7,005 nucleotides of DNA from JABMRP01 sp964444795 (GCA_964444795.1 CAYUIQ010000347.1:1-7005); one strand, 5' to 3'. Shown: positions 1 through 5,410, counted from the first letter of the stretch. Notes: generated by a model not told the origin, from the letters alone. Numbers and translations: made by a program.

Positions 1-11
1 AGAAGAACGAT

Positions 12-629
12 GTGAAGATCGGCCAATCCTACATGGCCAAGGTAACCAACAGCGTGGTCCCTGTCCGCATCGACGCGGTGAACTCGCACGGCGGCTGGGA
101 CGGCAAGAACATCGCCTCCGGCCGCAAGGTGCGAATCAAGTCGGCCCAGCGGCTCCGCCGTAAATGCACCGAGGCGGACCTGGTGGGATTGAAGCGCCCG
201 ACGGCCAAGCGATCCAAGAAGGTGGCTAAAGTCGCCATCTCTTCGCCCACGTCGCCCACTGTCGCCAAGCCGTCGAAGGAGTCGACTAAGGATGCTGCCA
301 AGGCCAAGGGGCGCGACACGGGCCAAACGGGGGCGAAGGTGGCCAAACCAGCCAAGCCCAAGCGGATCTCGGGCCTCACTGCCGCCTTCATGGTCCTGGT
401 CGACGCCGACTCGGAACTCGGCGTGAAGGCCATCGTGAAAATCGCCGCCGAGAAGGGCTGGTGGGAATCGAAGGCCAAAACACCGCACGCGACAGTCTAC
501 TCGGCAATGATTCGTGAGATCGCCACCAAAGGAAAGGCCTCCCGGTTCAAGCGAGGAACCGCGCGAGGCACGTTCCGGGCACTCTGCACACCGGAGCAGA
601 AGCGAGAGCTGTTCGGCACGAAGGCGTAG
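12..629 (+). CDS. HARE-HTH winged-helix protein with basic N-terminal domain (start uncertain)
   Basis: The C-terminal part, about residues 121-190, reads as a HARE-HTH domain (the winged helix shared by HB1, ASXL and restriction-associated proteins). It has a GLTAAFMVLVDADSELGVKA start, the hallmark KTPHATVYSAMIREI, and a closing SRFKRGTARGTFRAL. Residues 2-50 form a separate small domain (IGQSYMAKV, VPVRIDA, GGWDGKNI, VRIKSAQRLRR) that I recall fused to HARE-HTH in planctomycetes. Residues 56-118 are a low-complexity Lys/Ala/Ser/Pro linker with repeated VAK units, probably disordered and DNA-binding. The family is thought to bind DNA and link chromatin or modified DNA to effectors; the specific role here is unknown. 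The listed start is a GTG with only weak AGAAG upstream. The frame stays open to base 3 (reading KND before the GTG), so the true start may lie outside the window. It could be element cargo or the host gene flanking the element. Confidence 0.8.
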   Translation: MKIGQSYMAKVTNSVVPVRIDAVNSHGGWDGKNIASGRKVRIKSAQRLRRKCTEADLVGLKRPTAKRSKKVAKVAISSPTSPTVAKPSKESTKDAAKAKGRDTGQTGAKVAKPAKPKRISGLTAAFMVLVDADSELGVKAIVKIAAEKGWWESKAKTPHATVYSAMIREIATKGKASRFKRGTARGTFRALCTPEQKRELFGTKA

Positions 630-661
630 CTTGGCAGCCAACCTTTGATCTCTCCTCCCAC

Positions 662-684
662 GCCCGGTCCGCCGGGCTTCTCTC
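662..684 (+). terminator. Probable terminator of the HARE-HTH gene
   Basis: A perfect 6-bp GC stem (GCCCGG at 662-667, CCGGGC at 672-677) closes a TCCG loop and is followed by a short pyrimidine run, TTCTCTC. It lies 33 bases after the stop codon at 627-629. The T tract is weak, so termination strength is uncertain. Confidence 0.55.
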
Positions 685-739
685 GTCATGCTGCCTCCTT
701 CTGCGGCGCCTCGATCCGCTGGGCCTTCCGACCGCCTGG

Positions 740-762
740 CGACTGTGCAATTTGCACAGTCG
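740..762. repeat. 23-bp perfect palindrome (11-bp arms)
   Basis: Arms CGACTGTGCAA and TTGCACAGTCG surround a single central T. Such symmetry suits a dimeric DNA-binding protein, or cruciform formation with an effective loop made from the inner bases. It is not followed by a T tract, so a terminator is unlikely. Confidence 0.85.
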
Positions 763-793
763 ATTTCGATTCCGAATGGGTACGGGCATTCTG

Positions 794-812
794 ACTGTCA
801 AATACTGACAGT
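794..812. repeat. Inverted repeat ACTGTCA / TGACAGT
   Basis: Two perfect 7-bp arms flank the 5-nt loop AATAC. The same TGTCA/TGACA words recur in the inverted repeats at 3567-3604. Confidence 0.8.
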
Positions 813-877
813 GATTTCAACACTTGTCGGTACAACGGCCAGTATGGGCGGCTCCGTGCCGCCATGATACGGACGTG

Positions 878-896
878 ACTACGGAATTTCCGCAGT
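878..896. repeat. Palindrome ACT-CGGAA / TTCCG-AGT
   Basis: CGGAA (882-886) and TTCCG (888-892) flank one T. After one A/C mismatch the symmetry resumes with ACT (878-880) and AGT (894-896). A smaller stem, GGCGGC/GCCGCC, lies just upstream at 847-863. Confidence 0.7.
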
Positions 897-1086
897 GACG
901 TTTGTTCCGCTGTCGCTGTCGGACAGGCAGAGAGCCTTGCCACCCAACTACGTGTCCGATTCCTCCGGGCACTGAGCCACCGCAGGATAGGCTGCCCCCG
1001 CATATTGAGCCAGCGCGCCGCTTGGCATCGTACGGGGGCCTCGGCTCGGCATTGACGACCGGTTTCTGTTCCCGTTGGGTGGATTT

Positions 1087-1111
1087 CTCACTGGGACAAT
1101 TCCCCAGTGAG
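1087..1111. repeat. Inverted repeat CTCACTGGG / CCCAGTGAG with alternative partner downstream
   Basis: Perfect 9-bp arms flank a 7-nt loop. The stem extends by a T-G wobble and two T-A pairs to 1084-1114. The right-hand side TCCCCAG (1101-1107) is also exactly complementary to CTGGGGA at 1121-1127, so two mutually exclusive stems are possible in a + strand transcript. Confidence 0.75.
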
Positions 1112-1183
1112 GAACGTTGGCTGGGGATTGCCTCGTGATCGCCACGAAATGACTGCACGGATTGCACAGCAACATTCGATTCT

Positions 1184-1204
1184 CACTGGTAACCGTTTCC
1201 AGTG
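1184..1204. repeat. Palindrome CACTGG-AAC / GTT-CCAGTG
   Basis: CACTGG (1184-1189) pairs with CCAGTG (1199-1204), and AAC (1191-1193) pairs with GTT (1195-1197). One T-T mismatch pair and a central C interrupt the symmetry. It shares the CACTGG word with the repeat at 1087-1111. Confidence 0.7.
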
Positions 1205-1330
1205 GTCCGACCGTTCTTGCTACATGCTGGGAATCCGGGAGGGGCCTCAGAGTGAGGTGGAATCTGCCCTCGCCGGCGTCCGCGACGCCTGTCCGGCTTC
1301 GGTGATCCGGCGCCCATCTTCCGGTGTTGG

Positions 1331-1368
1331 CCGTCGCGACTATCACCTCTTGTGATAGTGTTCGACGG
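1331..1368. repeat. 38-nt two-part hairpin upstream of the RepA-like gene
   Basis: CCGTCG (1331-1336) pairs with CGACGG (1363-1368). After a small internal loop, ACTATCAC (1339-1346) pairs perfectly with GTGATAGT (1352-1359) around the loop CTCTT. It ends 47 bases before the proposed TTG start of the next gene. It could be a leader structure, an operator, or part of an origin. Confidence 0.8.
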
Positions 1369-1415
1369 TTCTTGCACGGACACCTGCCGTACGAGGCACT
1401 GCGCGAACCCAAGAA

Positions 1416-3041
1416 TTGTCGGATTTGAAATCAGCTCAACCCCCGACAAGACCGGCCACTCTGGATCATGATCATCGTCGCAAAGGAAACGGGGCTGCGG
1501 CAATCGCGAGTGGGTGGTTGCCTCCGATCGGCGAGTTGCCGTATCCACCGGATTGGCTGATCGCCGAACTCGACGCGGCGTTCGCGGCGAAACCGGCCAG
1601 TGTGCCTCCGTCGGCCAGCCCAGTGATACCTTCCGGTAAAACCGATGTCATCGCGCGCGCTGTTGCGTACCTGAATGCCTGCCCTCCGGCTATCAGCAGC
1701 CAAGGCGGCCACAATCAGACGTTCGCATTGGCGCAGGCCCTGATCAAAGGCTTTTGCCTGGAGTCGGATACGGCGATGCGTCTGCTTCGGGATCACTACA
1801 ACCCACGATGCAAGCCTCCTTGGTCGGAGAAGGAACTACAGCACAAGACAAATTCGGCACTGAAAAACCGGTCGGAGAAGCCGCGAGGCTGGCTGTTGGA
1901 TGATACTGGGCAGTCTGGCGCCGACGGTGTCCGTGCGGACGTCTCGGCTCTGGTGAGCAAGCTCACTACATCCCCCCTCGAATCGGGGCGGGCTGTGGAA
2001 GAAACCCAGCCGACGGAGTCTCGCGGGGTCGAGCCGGTCGACGCGCGTTTCTATATCCGCAACGAGCCGCCAAATATCGAGACGATCATCCCATTCTTGC
2101 TGGATCGGGGCGACAAGATGTTCATCATCGGGCCGCCGAAGGTGCGCAAGTCGTTCTTCACACTCCAAATGGCCCTCTCCATTGCCGGTGGCATCGACTT
2201 CCTCGGGTGGCCCATCCCGGAGCCGAAGCGGGTTGGCTTGGTTCAGTTCGAGATCAAGGCCGAACACTTTTGGCGGCGGGTACGGCGATTGGCGCGCGGA
2301 CTGGGGATTGACGCGAGCCTGTTGGATGATCGGCTGCAGATCCTCAACATGCGTGGCAAGCCGCCGAGGCTGGACGTTATGCCGGGTGCCTGTGACGTGC
2401 TGATTTTCGATCCGCTTTACAAAATCTACGCGGCCGTCGGCGCCGATGAAAACGCGGCCACCGAGGTCGGCAAGGTGCTGGGGGCGGTGGACGGTGTCGT
2501 CGAAACCCAGGATGTCGCTGCCGTCCTCGTCCATCACGACGCGAAAGGCCGGCCTGGGGATCGGGACTCGCGCGATCGTGGGGCCGGCTCGGGCGTTCTC
2601 TCCCGGGATTACGATTGCTGTCTGACGCTCACGCCTCACAAGGATCACCCGGAGGACGCAGTGGTGCTTGAGGTCCTCCAGCGGAACTACAAGTCGCCAG
2701 AGCCTTTCGTGGCCCGGTGGTTCGATGACCACTTTGCGGTGGAGGACGAATTGGCCCCGGAGATGGAGACGACACGCTCGGCCATGGTCCGCAAGCAGAC
2801 CGGCCCGTCGATCGAGGAACTGGTCGAGCGGGCCAAGGGGATGGTAACCGAACCCATGAAGTCTGGGGATCTGCAGTTTTCCCTCAAGGAGCAATTCGGC
2901 ATCGGCAAGAATCGCGCCCGGGAAGTGGTCGCTCAACTGGCCGACTCCACCGAGTTCACGCGATGGAAGACTTCAACCTTTCCCAGCGCAAACATGATCG
3001 GTCCCACGCAGGATGTCCCGCCCGAGACCCGTGAGGTTTGA
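1416..3041 (+). CDS. RepA-like replicative ATPase with primase-associated helical domain
   Basis: The centre (about residues 215-445) fits the AAA_25/RepA-type hexameric helicase family. It has a Walker A GPPKVRKS at 239-246, a Walker B DVLIFDP at 327-333, the following GADEN at 342-346, and a VHHDAKG motif at 372-378. Residues 74-150 form a helical domain with QGGHNQTF and CKPPWSEKELQHK, as found after prim-pol domains in mobile-element primase-helicases. The roughly 70 residues before it are too few for a catalytic primase. Residues 465-515 look like a small winged helix. It probably unwinds or loads at the origin of the excised element. The frame is open from 1359 but offers no ATG or GTG; TTG at 1416, with poor Shine-Dalgarno, is the best start I can see, so the N-terminus is uncertain. 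The stretch between RGKPP and Walker B (residues 313-327) seems short for the family. Confidence 0.8.
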   Translation: MSDLKSAQPPTRPATLDHDHRRKGNGAAAIASGWLPPIGELPYPPDWLIAELDAAFAAKPASVPPSASPVIPSGKTDVIARAVAYLNACPPAISSQGGHNQTFALAQALIKGFCLESDTAMRLLRDHYNPRCKPPWSEKELQHKTNSALKNRSEKPRGWLLDDTGQSGADGVRADVSALVSKLTTSPLESGRAVEETQPTESRGVEPVDARFYIRNEPPNIETIIPFLLDRGDKMFIIGPPKVRKSFFTLQMALSIAGGIDFLGWPIPEPKRVGLVQFEIKAEHFWRRVRRLARGLGIDASLLDDRLQILNMRGKPPRLDVMPGACDVLIFDPLYKIYAAVGADENAATEVGKVLGAVDGVVETQDVAAVLVHHDAKGRPGDRDSRDRGAGSGVLSRDYDCCLTLTPHKDHPEDAVVLEVLQRNYKSPEPFVARWFDDHFAVEDELAPEMETTRSAMVRKQTGPSIEELVERAKGMVTEPMKSGDLQFSLKEQFGIGKNRAREVVAQLADSTEFTRWKTSTFPSANMIGPTQDVPPETREV

Positions 3042-3079
3042 GCAGTGTGCCCGCTCTGGCAGCCCATGCTCCCACACTA

Positions 3080-3117
3080 CACACCGGCCTCTCTCTATTT
3101 ATAGAGAGGGCCGTGTG
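3080..3117. repeat. Long hairpin downstream of the RepA-like gene
   Basis: CTCTCTA (3091-3097) and TAGAGAG (3102-3108) close a TTTA loop. With one-base bulges at 3090 and 3084 the stem continues outward through CGGCC/GGCCG and CACA/TGTG, giving about 16 bp. It starts 39 bases after the stop codon and could end transcription, but no T tract follows. A wider AGTGTG/CACACT pair (3044-3049 with 3073-3078) sits just upstream. Confidence 0.7.
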
Positions 3118-3279
3118 GCGTGTGGAGTGGGCGGATGGGTTGCTGTGGGAATCACGGCTGTAGAAAGCCGGATACGACAGGGCGTATGTAGGCGCCCGTG
3201 ACTTCATCACTATCCAATCACTTTGCCGGAGGCCTGCGCCGCAGAACAGTGTTGAGACGCCCTCATAAAACGGAGATCG

Positions 3280-3300
3280 ACTTGTTAATAACTAACAAGT
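3280..3300. repeat. Inverted repeat ACTTGTTA / TAACAAGT
   Basis: Perfect 8-bp arms flank the 5-nt loop ATAAC. The element is strikingly AT-rich for this GC-rich neighbourhood. It has the same geometry (8-bp arms, 5-nt loop, ACT/AGT ends) as the inner hairpin at 1339-1359, but an unrelated core. Confidence 0.85.
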
Positions 3301-3455
3301 GGGCGCCTCGCACCGGTGGGGGGCGGCCGGAAAGCCCTCCGTTTCCAGCGTGCAGTAGGTCGGACGCACACGGATTGCCCCGGCGAATACCTGGAGAGCT
3401 TGGGTGCGGCCGGCTCAGGACATCACAACATGTTGGCGGCAAAGGCCGGAAGCGA

Positions 3456-3480
3456 AGTGTGGTGCAAAATGCACCACACT
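3456..3480. repeat. 25-nt perfect inverted repeat with 11-bp arms
   Basis: AGTGTGGTGCA (3456-3466) and TGCACCACACT (3470-3480) flank AAA. It is one of the two longest perfect-armed repeats in the window. It directly abuts the hairpin at 3481-3509, with no base between. Confidence 0.85.
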
Positions 3481-3509
3481 CTGCAACACGAAGATGTCCG
3501 TGTGTGCAG
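3481..3509. repeat. Hairpin CTGCA-ACACG / CGTGT-TGCAG
   Basis: Ten base pairs (3481-3490 with 3499-3509, one bulged G at 3504) close an 8-nt loop. A direct repeat GATGTCC (3493-3499 and 3509-3515) overlaps it. Confidence 0.75.
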
Positions 3510-3566
3510 ATGTCCTTATAGCCCTCCTGCTACTGCTTTCACGTGCCAGGGACGCCTGAAATCTTC

Positions 3567-3604
3567 TGTCAGATTGGTGTCGCGTCACCTGACAAATATT
3601 GTCA
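3567..3604. repeat. Two overlapping TGTCA/TGACA inverted repeats
   Basis: TGTCAG (3567-3572) pairs with CTGACA (3589-3594), and TGACAA (3590-3595) pairs with TTGTCA (3599-3604). They share the middle arm, so only one can form at a time. The same word family occurs in the repeat at 794-812. Confidence 0.65.
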
Positions 3605-3682
3605 CCTGCACCGGCGCGGGCATTGGGTCACCTGGCTAGTTTTGCCAACTGCGCTAGTGTCGCTCACCGTGTTTGGCCAACT
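3584..3682. promoter_or_regulatory. Direct-repeat cluster upstream of the paralogue pair
   Basis: GTCACCTG occurs three times (3584-3591, 3601-3608, 3627-3634), GCTAGT twice (3635-3640, 3653-3658), and TTTG(G)CCAACT twice (3641-3650, 3672-3682). The cluster lies within about 130 bases of the ATG at 3715 and may be a promoter/operator region. That role is an inference from position and repetition; I see no clear -10/-35 pair. Confidence 0.4.
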
Positions 3683-3714
3683 CTTTGTGTTTCATTGATG
3701 AGGAGAGAAAAAGC

Positions 3715-4056
3715 ATGAAAAAGGACAGCTATACGAAGATCCTGGTTTCGCTGCCACCGAGCCTGAAGGCGAGACTGCCCGGCGGCAAGCTTCCGCCGGA
3801 GTGGATGCGGGTCTCGTTTATCGATGAGGAGAGCCCGGGGCGTGATATCGATCGGGTCCTCCTGCCCCTTGAGGCGTTCGGTGACGCGACGGGATTGTGC
3901 CTGTGCGCATGCCACGACGGTGTGCCTATCGTCCAGAACGCGGGGCACGTCTACGTTCCGGCAAGCTGGATTATGCGGGAGGTGCCAGGCGTGGAGGAGC
4001 AGGTCAAGCTGATCGCCCGGCGCGTGATTACGTTGAATCGTCAAGCCGTGGGGTGA
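3715..4056 (+). CDS. Hypothetical protein, first of a tandem paralogue pair
   Basis: The product has 113 residues. The start is the ATG at 3715, preceded by a strong AGGAGAG (3701-3707) at 7-base spacing; an in-frame TTG at 3673 has no such site. I do not recognise the family. The core carries GGKLPPEWMR, ESPGRDIDRV, LPLEAFG, CLCACHDGVPIVQ and HVYVPASWIMRE, followed by an amphipathic C-terminal helix with RR. It is a soluble, mixed alpha/beta-looking protein with no signal peptide or membrane segment. Its three Cys (in CLCACHDG) are only partly shared with the second copy, which keeps the last one. About 46 of 91 aligned residues match the product of 4132-4485, so the pair arose by duplication. 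The 75-base gap between them suggests a shared transcript. Function unknown. Confidence 0.85.
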   Translation: MKKDSYTKILVSLPPSLKARLPGGKLPPEWMRVSFIDEESPGRDIDRVLLPLEAFGDATGLCLCACHDGVPIVQNAGHVYVPASWIMREVPGVEEQVKLIARRVITLNRQAVG

Positions 4057-4084
4057 ATTGTCTGTGAGCCAAAGTAGTGGCCAA

Positions 4085-4098
4085 GCGGCGGCCGCCGC
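4085..4098. repeat. 14-bp GC palindrome between the paralogues
   Basis: GCGGCG/GCCGCC symmetry extends to a perfect 14-bp palindrome. It is bracketed by direct repeats AGTGGCC (4076-4082 and 4099-4105). It lies in the 75-base gap before the second paralogue and might weaken read-through or mark the duplication junction. Confidence 0.6.
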
Positions 4099-4131
4099 AG
4101 TGGCCGACACGTTACCAGAAAGGAAAGATAT

Positions 4132-4485
4132 ATGTCCGGATTTCAAGAGAAAAGTTCCCTTCTTAGGATCGTAGCGACCCCATCGCCCAGCGAAGTAGAA
4201 GAACTGCACGGCGGGAAGCTGCCGCCCGAGTATCTGCGCACGTCATTCTTCGATCCGGAAAGTCCGTACCGGGATATCGACAAGGTGTACCTGCCAATGG
4301 GCGCATTCGGCCACCCGCCTCGACTGTTTCTACACGCATGCCTCGAAGACGTACCCATGGTTCAGCATTTGAAGCACGTCTTCGTTCCGGCAAGCTGGAT
4401 CGTGCAAGAGTGCCCGTATGCAAAGGATGCGATTGGGGCAATCGTCAAGCGCGTGGTGAAGAGGACCAGCGAGGAGGCCGGGTGA
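4132..4485 (+). CDS. Hypothetical protein, second of a tandem paralogue pair
   Basis: The product has 117 residues. The ATG at 4132 follows AGAAAGGAAAG (4117-4127), a good ribosome binding site. It aligns with the upstream gene from GGKLPPEYLR to the end, without gaps. Conserved blocks are GGKLPPE, R-SF-D-ESP-RDID-V-LP, AFG, AC---VP-VQ, and HV-VPASWI--E-P. The N-termini (about 25 residues) differ, which points to divergence or different partners there. Unlike the first copy, it ends in a Lys/Arg-rich helix (KRVVKR). No signal peptide or membrane segment is visible. Conservation of the Asp/Arg-rich RDID block and the VPASWI block after divergence to about 50% suggests both copies remain under selection. 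Function unknown; paired subunits or a two-part complex are possible. Confidence 0.85.
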   Translation: MSGFQEKSSLLRIVATPSPSEVEELHGGKLPPEYLRTSFFDPESPYRDIDKVYLPMGAFGHPPRLFLHACLEDVPMVQHLKHVFVPASWIVQECPYAKDAIGAIVKRVVKRTSEEAG

Positions 4486-4702
4486 ATCCCGCGAGCGGTT
4501 CCTTCGCCGGAAACCCTTCTTCTGAGGGCCCGGGAACGGGACGCCTTGTGGGACAGAGTTTGTTGCAGGGGTGACGTTTTTTCGACCTCGGGCACGTGTG
4601 CCGGTTGCTGGGGGTGAATGTGTACCAAGGTCGGGCTACTGCTCGAAGTGGGCAGAGGTTGGAGGCGTCCCGGGAGATCTTGGCAGTCCACTGGCGTGGT
4701 TC

Positions 4703-4718
4703 GGCCCGGCACCGGGCC
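4703..4718. repeat. Inverted repeat GGCCCGG / CCGGGCC
   Basis: Seven complementary bases per arm surround CA. In RNA this would fold as a 6-bp stem with a GCAC loop. No T tract follows. Confidence 0.6.
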
Positions 4719-4781
4719 AGGGCCGTATCGACACCGGGAATCGCCGGCGCCTGTGGTAGCCGGCGGTGTGAGTCGTTTGGT

Positions 4782-4804
4782 GCCGGCTTGAGCCGGCTTC
4801 TCGT
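4782..4804 (+). terminator. Possible terminator hairpin before the zinc-ribbon gene
   Basis: GCCGGC (4782-4787) and GCCGGC (4792-4797) pair around TTGA and are followed by TTCTCGT. The stem is strong but the T tract is poor. It lies about 300 bases after the second paralogue's stop, so it could end that transcript or be one more structured repeat. Confidence 0.4.
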
Positions 4805-4814
4805 AGTGTAGGGT

Positions 4815-4832
4815 CCAACGAGTGATCGTTGG
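4815..4832 (+). promoter_or_regulatory. GNRA-type hairpin in the zinc-ribbon gene leader
   Basis: CCAACGA and TCGTTGG form a perfect 7-bp stem with a GTGA loop, which in RNA is a stable GNRA tetraloop. It ends 21 bases before the Shine-Dalgarno GGAGGAG (4854-4860). It could stabilise the mRNA 5' end or act as an operator. Confidence 0.5.
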
Positions 4833-4866
4833 CTGTTCATTGTTTGTTTAGCTGGAGGAGTAGCGT

Positions 4867-5208
4867 ATGGAAATCCACGTAGACAATCTGATGCCGATCT
4901 CGAAGCGATGCACGGACGGACCTGCCCTCGTGTGCCCTGTGTGCGGTTTTGGCTATGTCAGCCCTGTGAAAGCCGAGATCGTCTCTCCGGGCCAGAAATT
5001 CGGAAGAATCACCGTGGATAGCCACGGGATTCATCTCAATCCGAATCATCCCCCAATGGGGCGAGGTTGTGTCGTGTTTCTCGGGTTCCAGTGCGAATCT
5101 GGGCATCAGTTGACCTACGAGTTCGCGCTAAAGGAGGGGCACACGACCACCAGGTTGGTGGCGCGTTCATTGGGAGATGACCGGCCCGAGGCGATCTGGC
5201 GGGACTAG
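4867..5208 (+). CDS. Small zinc-ribbon-like protein (CPVCG / CESGH)
   Basis: The product has 113 residues. The ATG at 4867 is set by a strong GGAGGAG six bases upstream. Two metal-binding half-sites are visible: C23-P-V-C26-G followed by FGYVSPV, and C76-E-S-G-H80 after the strand RGCVVFLGFQ. Together CxxC plus CxxxH would bind one zinc ion. The layout (CPVCG-YVSP, then RG..F.CE.GH, then a K/H-x-G-x-T ending, here KEGHTTTRLV at 89-98) resembles short proteins I associate with actinophages and planctomycete mobile elements that have no assigned function. Between the half-sites, residues 34-66 appear to form beta strands. It probably acts in the cytoplasm, possibly binding nucleic acid or protein. 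A transcription or anti-restriction role would be guesswork. Confidence 0.8.
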   Translation: MEIHVDNLMPISKRCTDGPALVCPVCGFGYVSPVKAEIVSPGQKFGRITVDSHGIHLNPNHPPMGRGCVVFLGFQCESGHQLTYEFALKEGHTTTRLVARSLGDDRPEAIWRD

Positions 5209-5249
5209 TCTGTGGGCACGCGATGTTCTTGAAGGCGCGGGGCTGCTGT

Positions 5250-5276
5250 ACTCACTGCCCTCTTGGCGCAGTGAGT
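5250..5276. repeat. Inverted repeat ACTCACTGC / GCAGTGAGT
   Basis: Perfect 9-bp arms flank a 9-nt loop in which CC/GG can add two more pairs. The loop contains CTCTT, the same pentamer that forms the loop at 1347-1351. It sits 42 bases after the zinc-ribbon gene's stop. A smaller ATGCG/CGCAT hairpin follows at 5348-5363. Confidence 0.8.
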
Positions 5277-5389
5277 CTGGCCGGCTGCGCCCTGCGGAGC
5301 CAAGCACTTTGGGTTGGTCGTTGCCGGGGGGCTCGGGTGCGGATGGTATGCGGTCGTTCGCATTGTGCGAGACGTCCGTGGTCAATTCG

Positions 5390-5410
5390 AAAAACACTGT
5401 TTTTGGGAGG
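5390..5410 (+). promoter_or_regulatory. AT-rich hairpin abutting the excisionase ribosome binding site
   Basis: AAAAAC (5390-5395) and GTTTTT (5399-5404) pair around ACT, and the Shine-Dalgarno GGGAGG (5405-5410) follows without a gap. The run of T after a stem also resembles a terminator on the + strand. If it formed in the transcript it could limit excisionase expression, by termination or by crowding the ribosome site. Confidence 0.5.

Larger units (their letters stand above)
630..1415. other. 786-base non-coding stretch dense in inverted repeats
   Basis: No reading frame on either strand here has a good start and a protein-like composition. Instead there is a run of hairpin-forming repeats. 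The main ones are at 740-762, 794-812, 847-863 (GGCGGC/GCCGCC), 878-896, 1087-1111, 1184-1204, 1275-1289 (GGCGTC/GACGCC) and 1331-1368. Weaker ones are at 824-835, 916-926 (CTGTC/GACAG) and 1245-1257 (CCTCA/TGAGG). The cores differ, so this is not a family of sequence copies. The stretch separates the HARE-HTH gene from the RepA-like gene and could hold a replication origin, regulatory RNA or operators; none of these is shown by the sequence. Confidence 0.7.
3042..3714. other. 673-base non-coding stretch dense in inverted and direct repeats
   Basis: No convincing gene is present between the RepA-like gene and the first paralogue. The stretch holds inverted repeats at 3080-3117, 3155-3170 (CGGCT/AGCCG), 3172-3187 (ATACG/CGTAT), 3280-3300, 3426-3435 (CAACATGTTG), 3456-3480, 3481-3509, 3567-3594 and 3590-3604. 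The last part, 3584-3682, carries short direct repeats. Short ORFs in it lack ribosome binding sites and run across the hairpins. Confidence 0.7.
4486..4866. other. 381-base non-coding stretch with GC-rich hairpins
   Basis: Overlapping short frames here have no ribosome binding sites and no recognisable composition. Seen instead are GGCAC/GTGCC (4591-4602), GGCCCGG/CCGGGCC (4703-4718), and GCCGGC four times (4743, 4759, 4782, 4792). The last two copies of GCCGGC form a hairpin. A further hairpin at 4815-4832 sits just before the zinc-ribbon gene. Confidence 0.65.

Noticed and set aside
948..1412. Open frame on the - strand across the first non-coding stretch (and overlapping frames at 547-1167)
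   Set aside because: Composition is not protein-like, several frames overlap each other, and they run through perfect inverted repeats. GC-rich DNA gives such open frames by chance.
1836..2936. Long - strand open frame of 366 codons
   Set aside because: It lies wholly opposite the RepA-like gene, whose Walker motifs prove the + strand frame, and it is His/Arg/Leu-rich as expected for an antisense shadow.
740..3604. Integron attC cassette array
   Set aside because: No GTTRRRY/RYYYAAC core pairs stand out at the ends of the hairpins, and the integrase lacks an obvious IntI-type context. A folded-site recombination role is not fully excluded.
3673..3714. Upstream TTG start for the first paralogue
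   Set aside because: The ATG at 3715 has AGGAGAG at ideal spacing; the TTG has none, and the extra residues would be translated from the ribosome site itself.
630..3714. CRISPR array
   Set aside because: The repeats are inverted, each with a different core. There is no recurring direct repeat with even spacers and no cas gene.
4596..4811. Small + strand ORF between the second paralogue and the zinc-ribbon gene
   Set aside because: No ribosome binding site, Arg/Ser/Ala-rich shadow-like composition, and it covers the GC hairpins.
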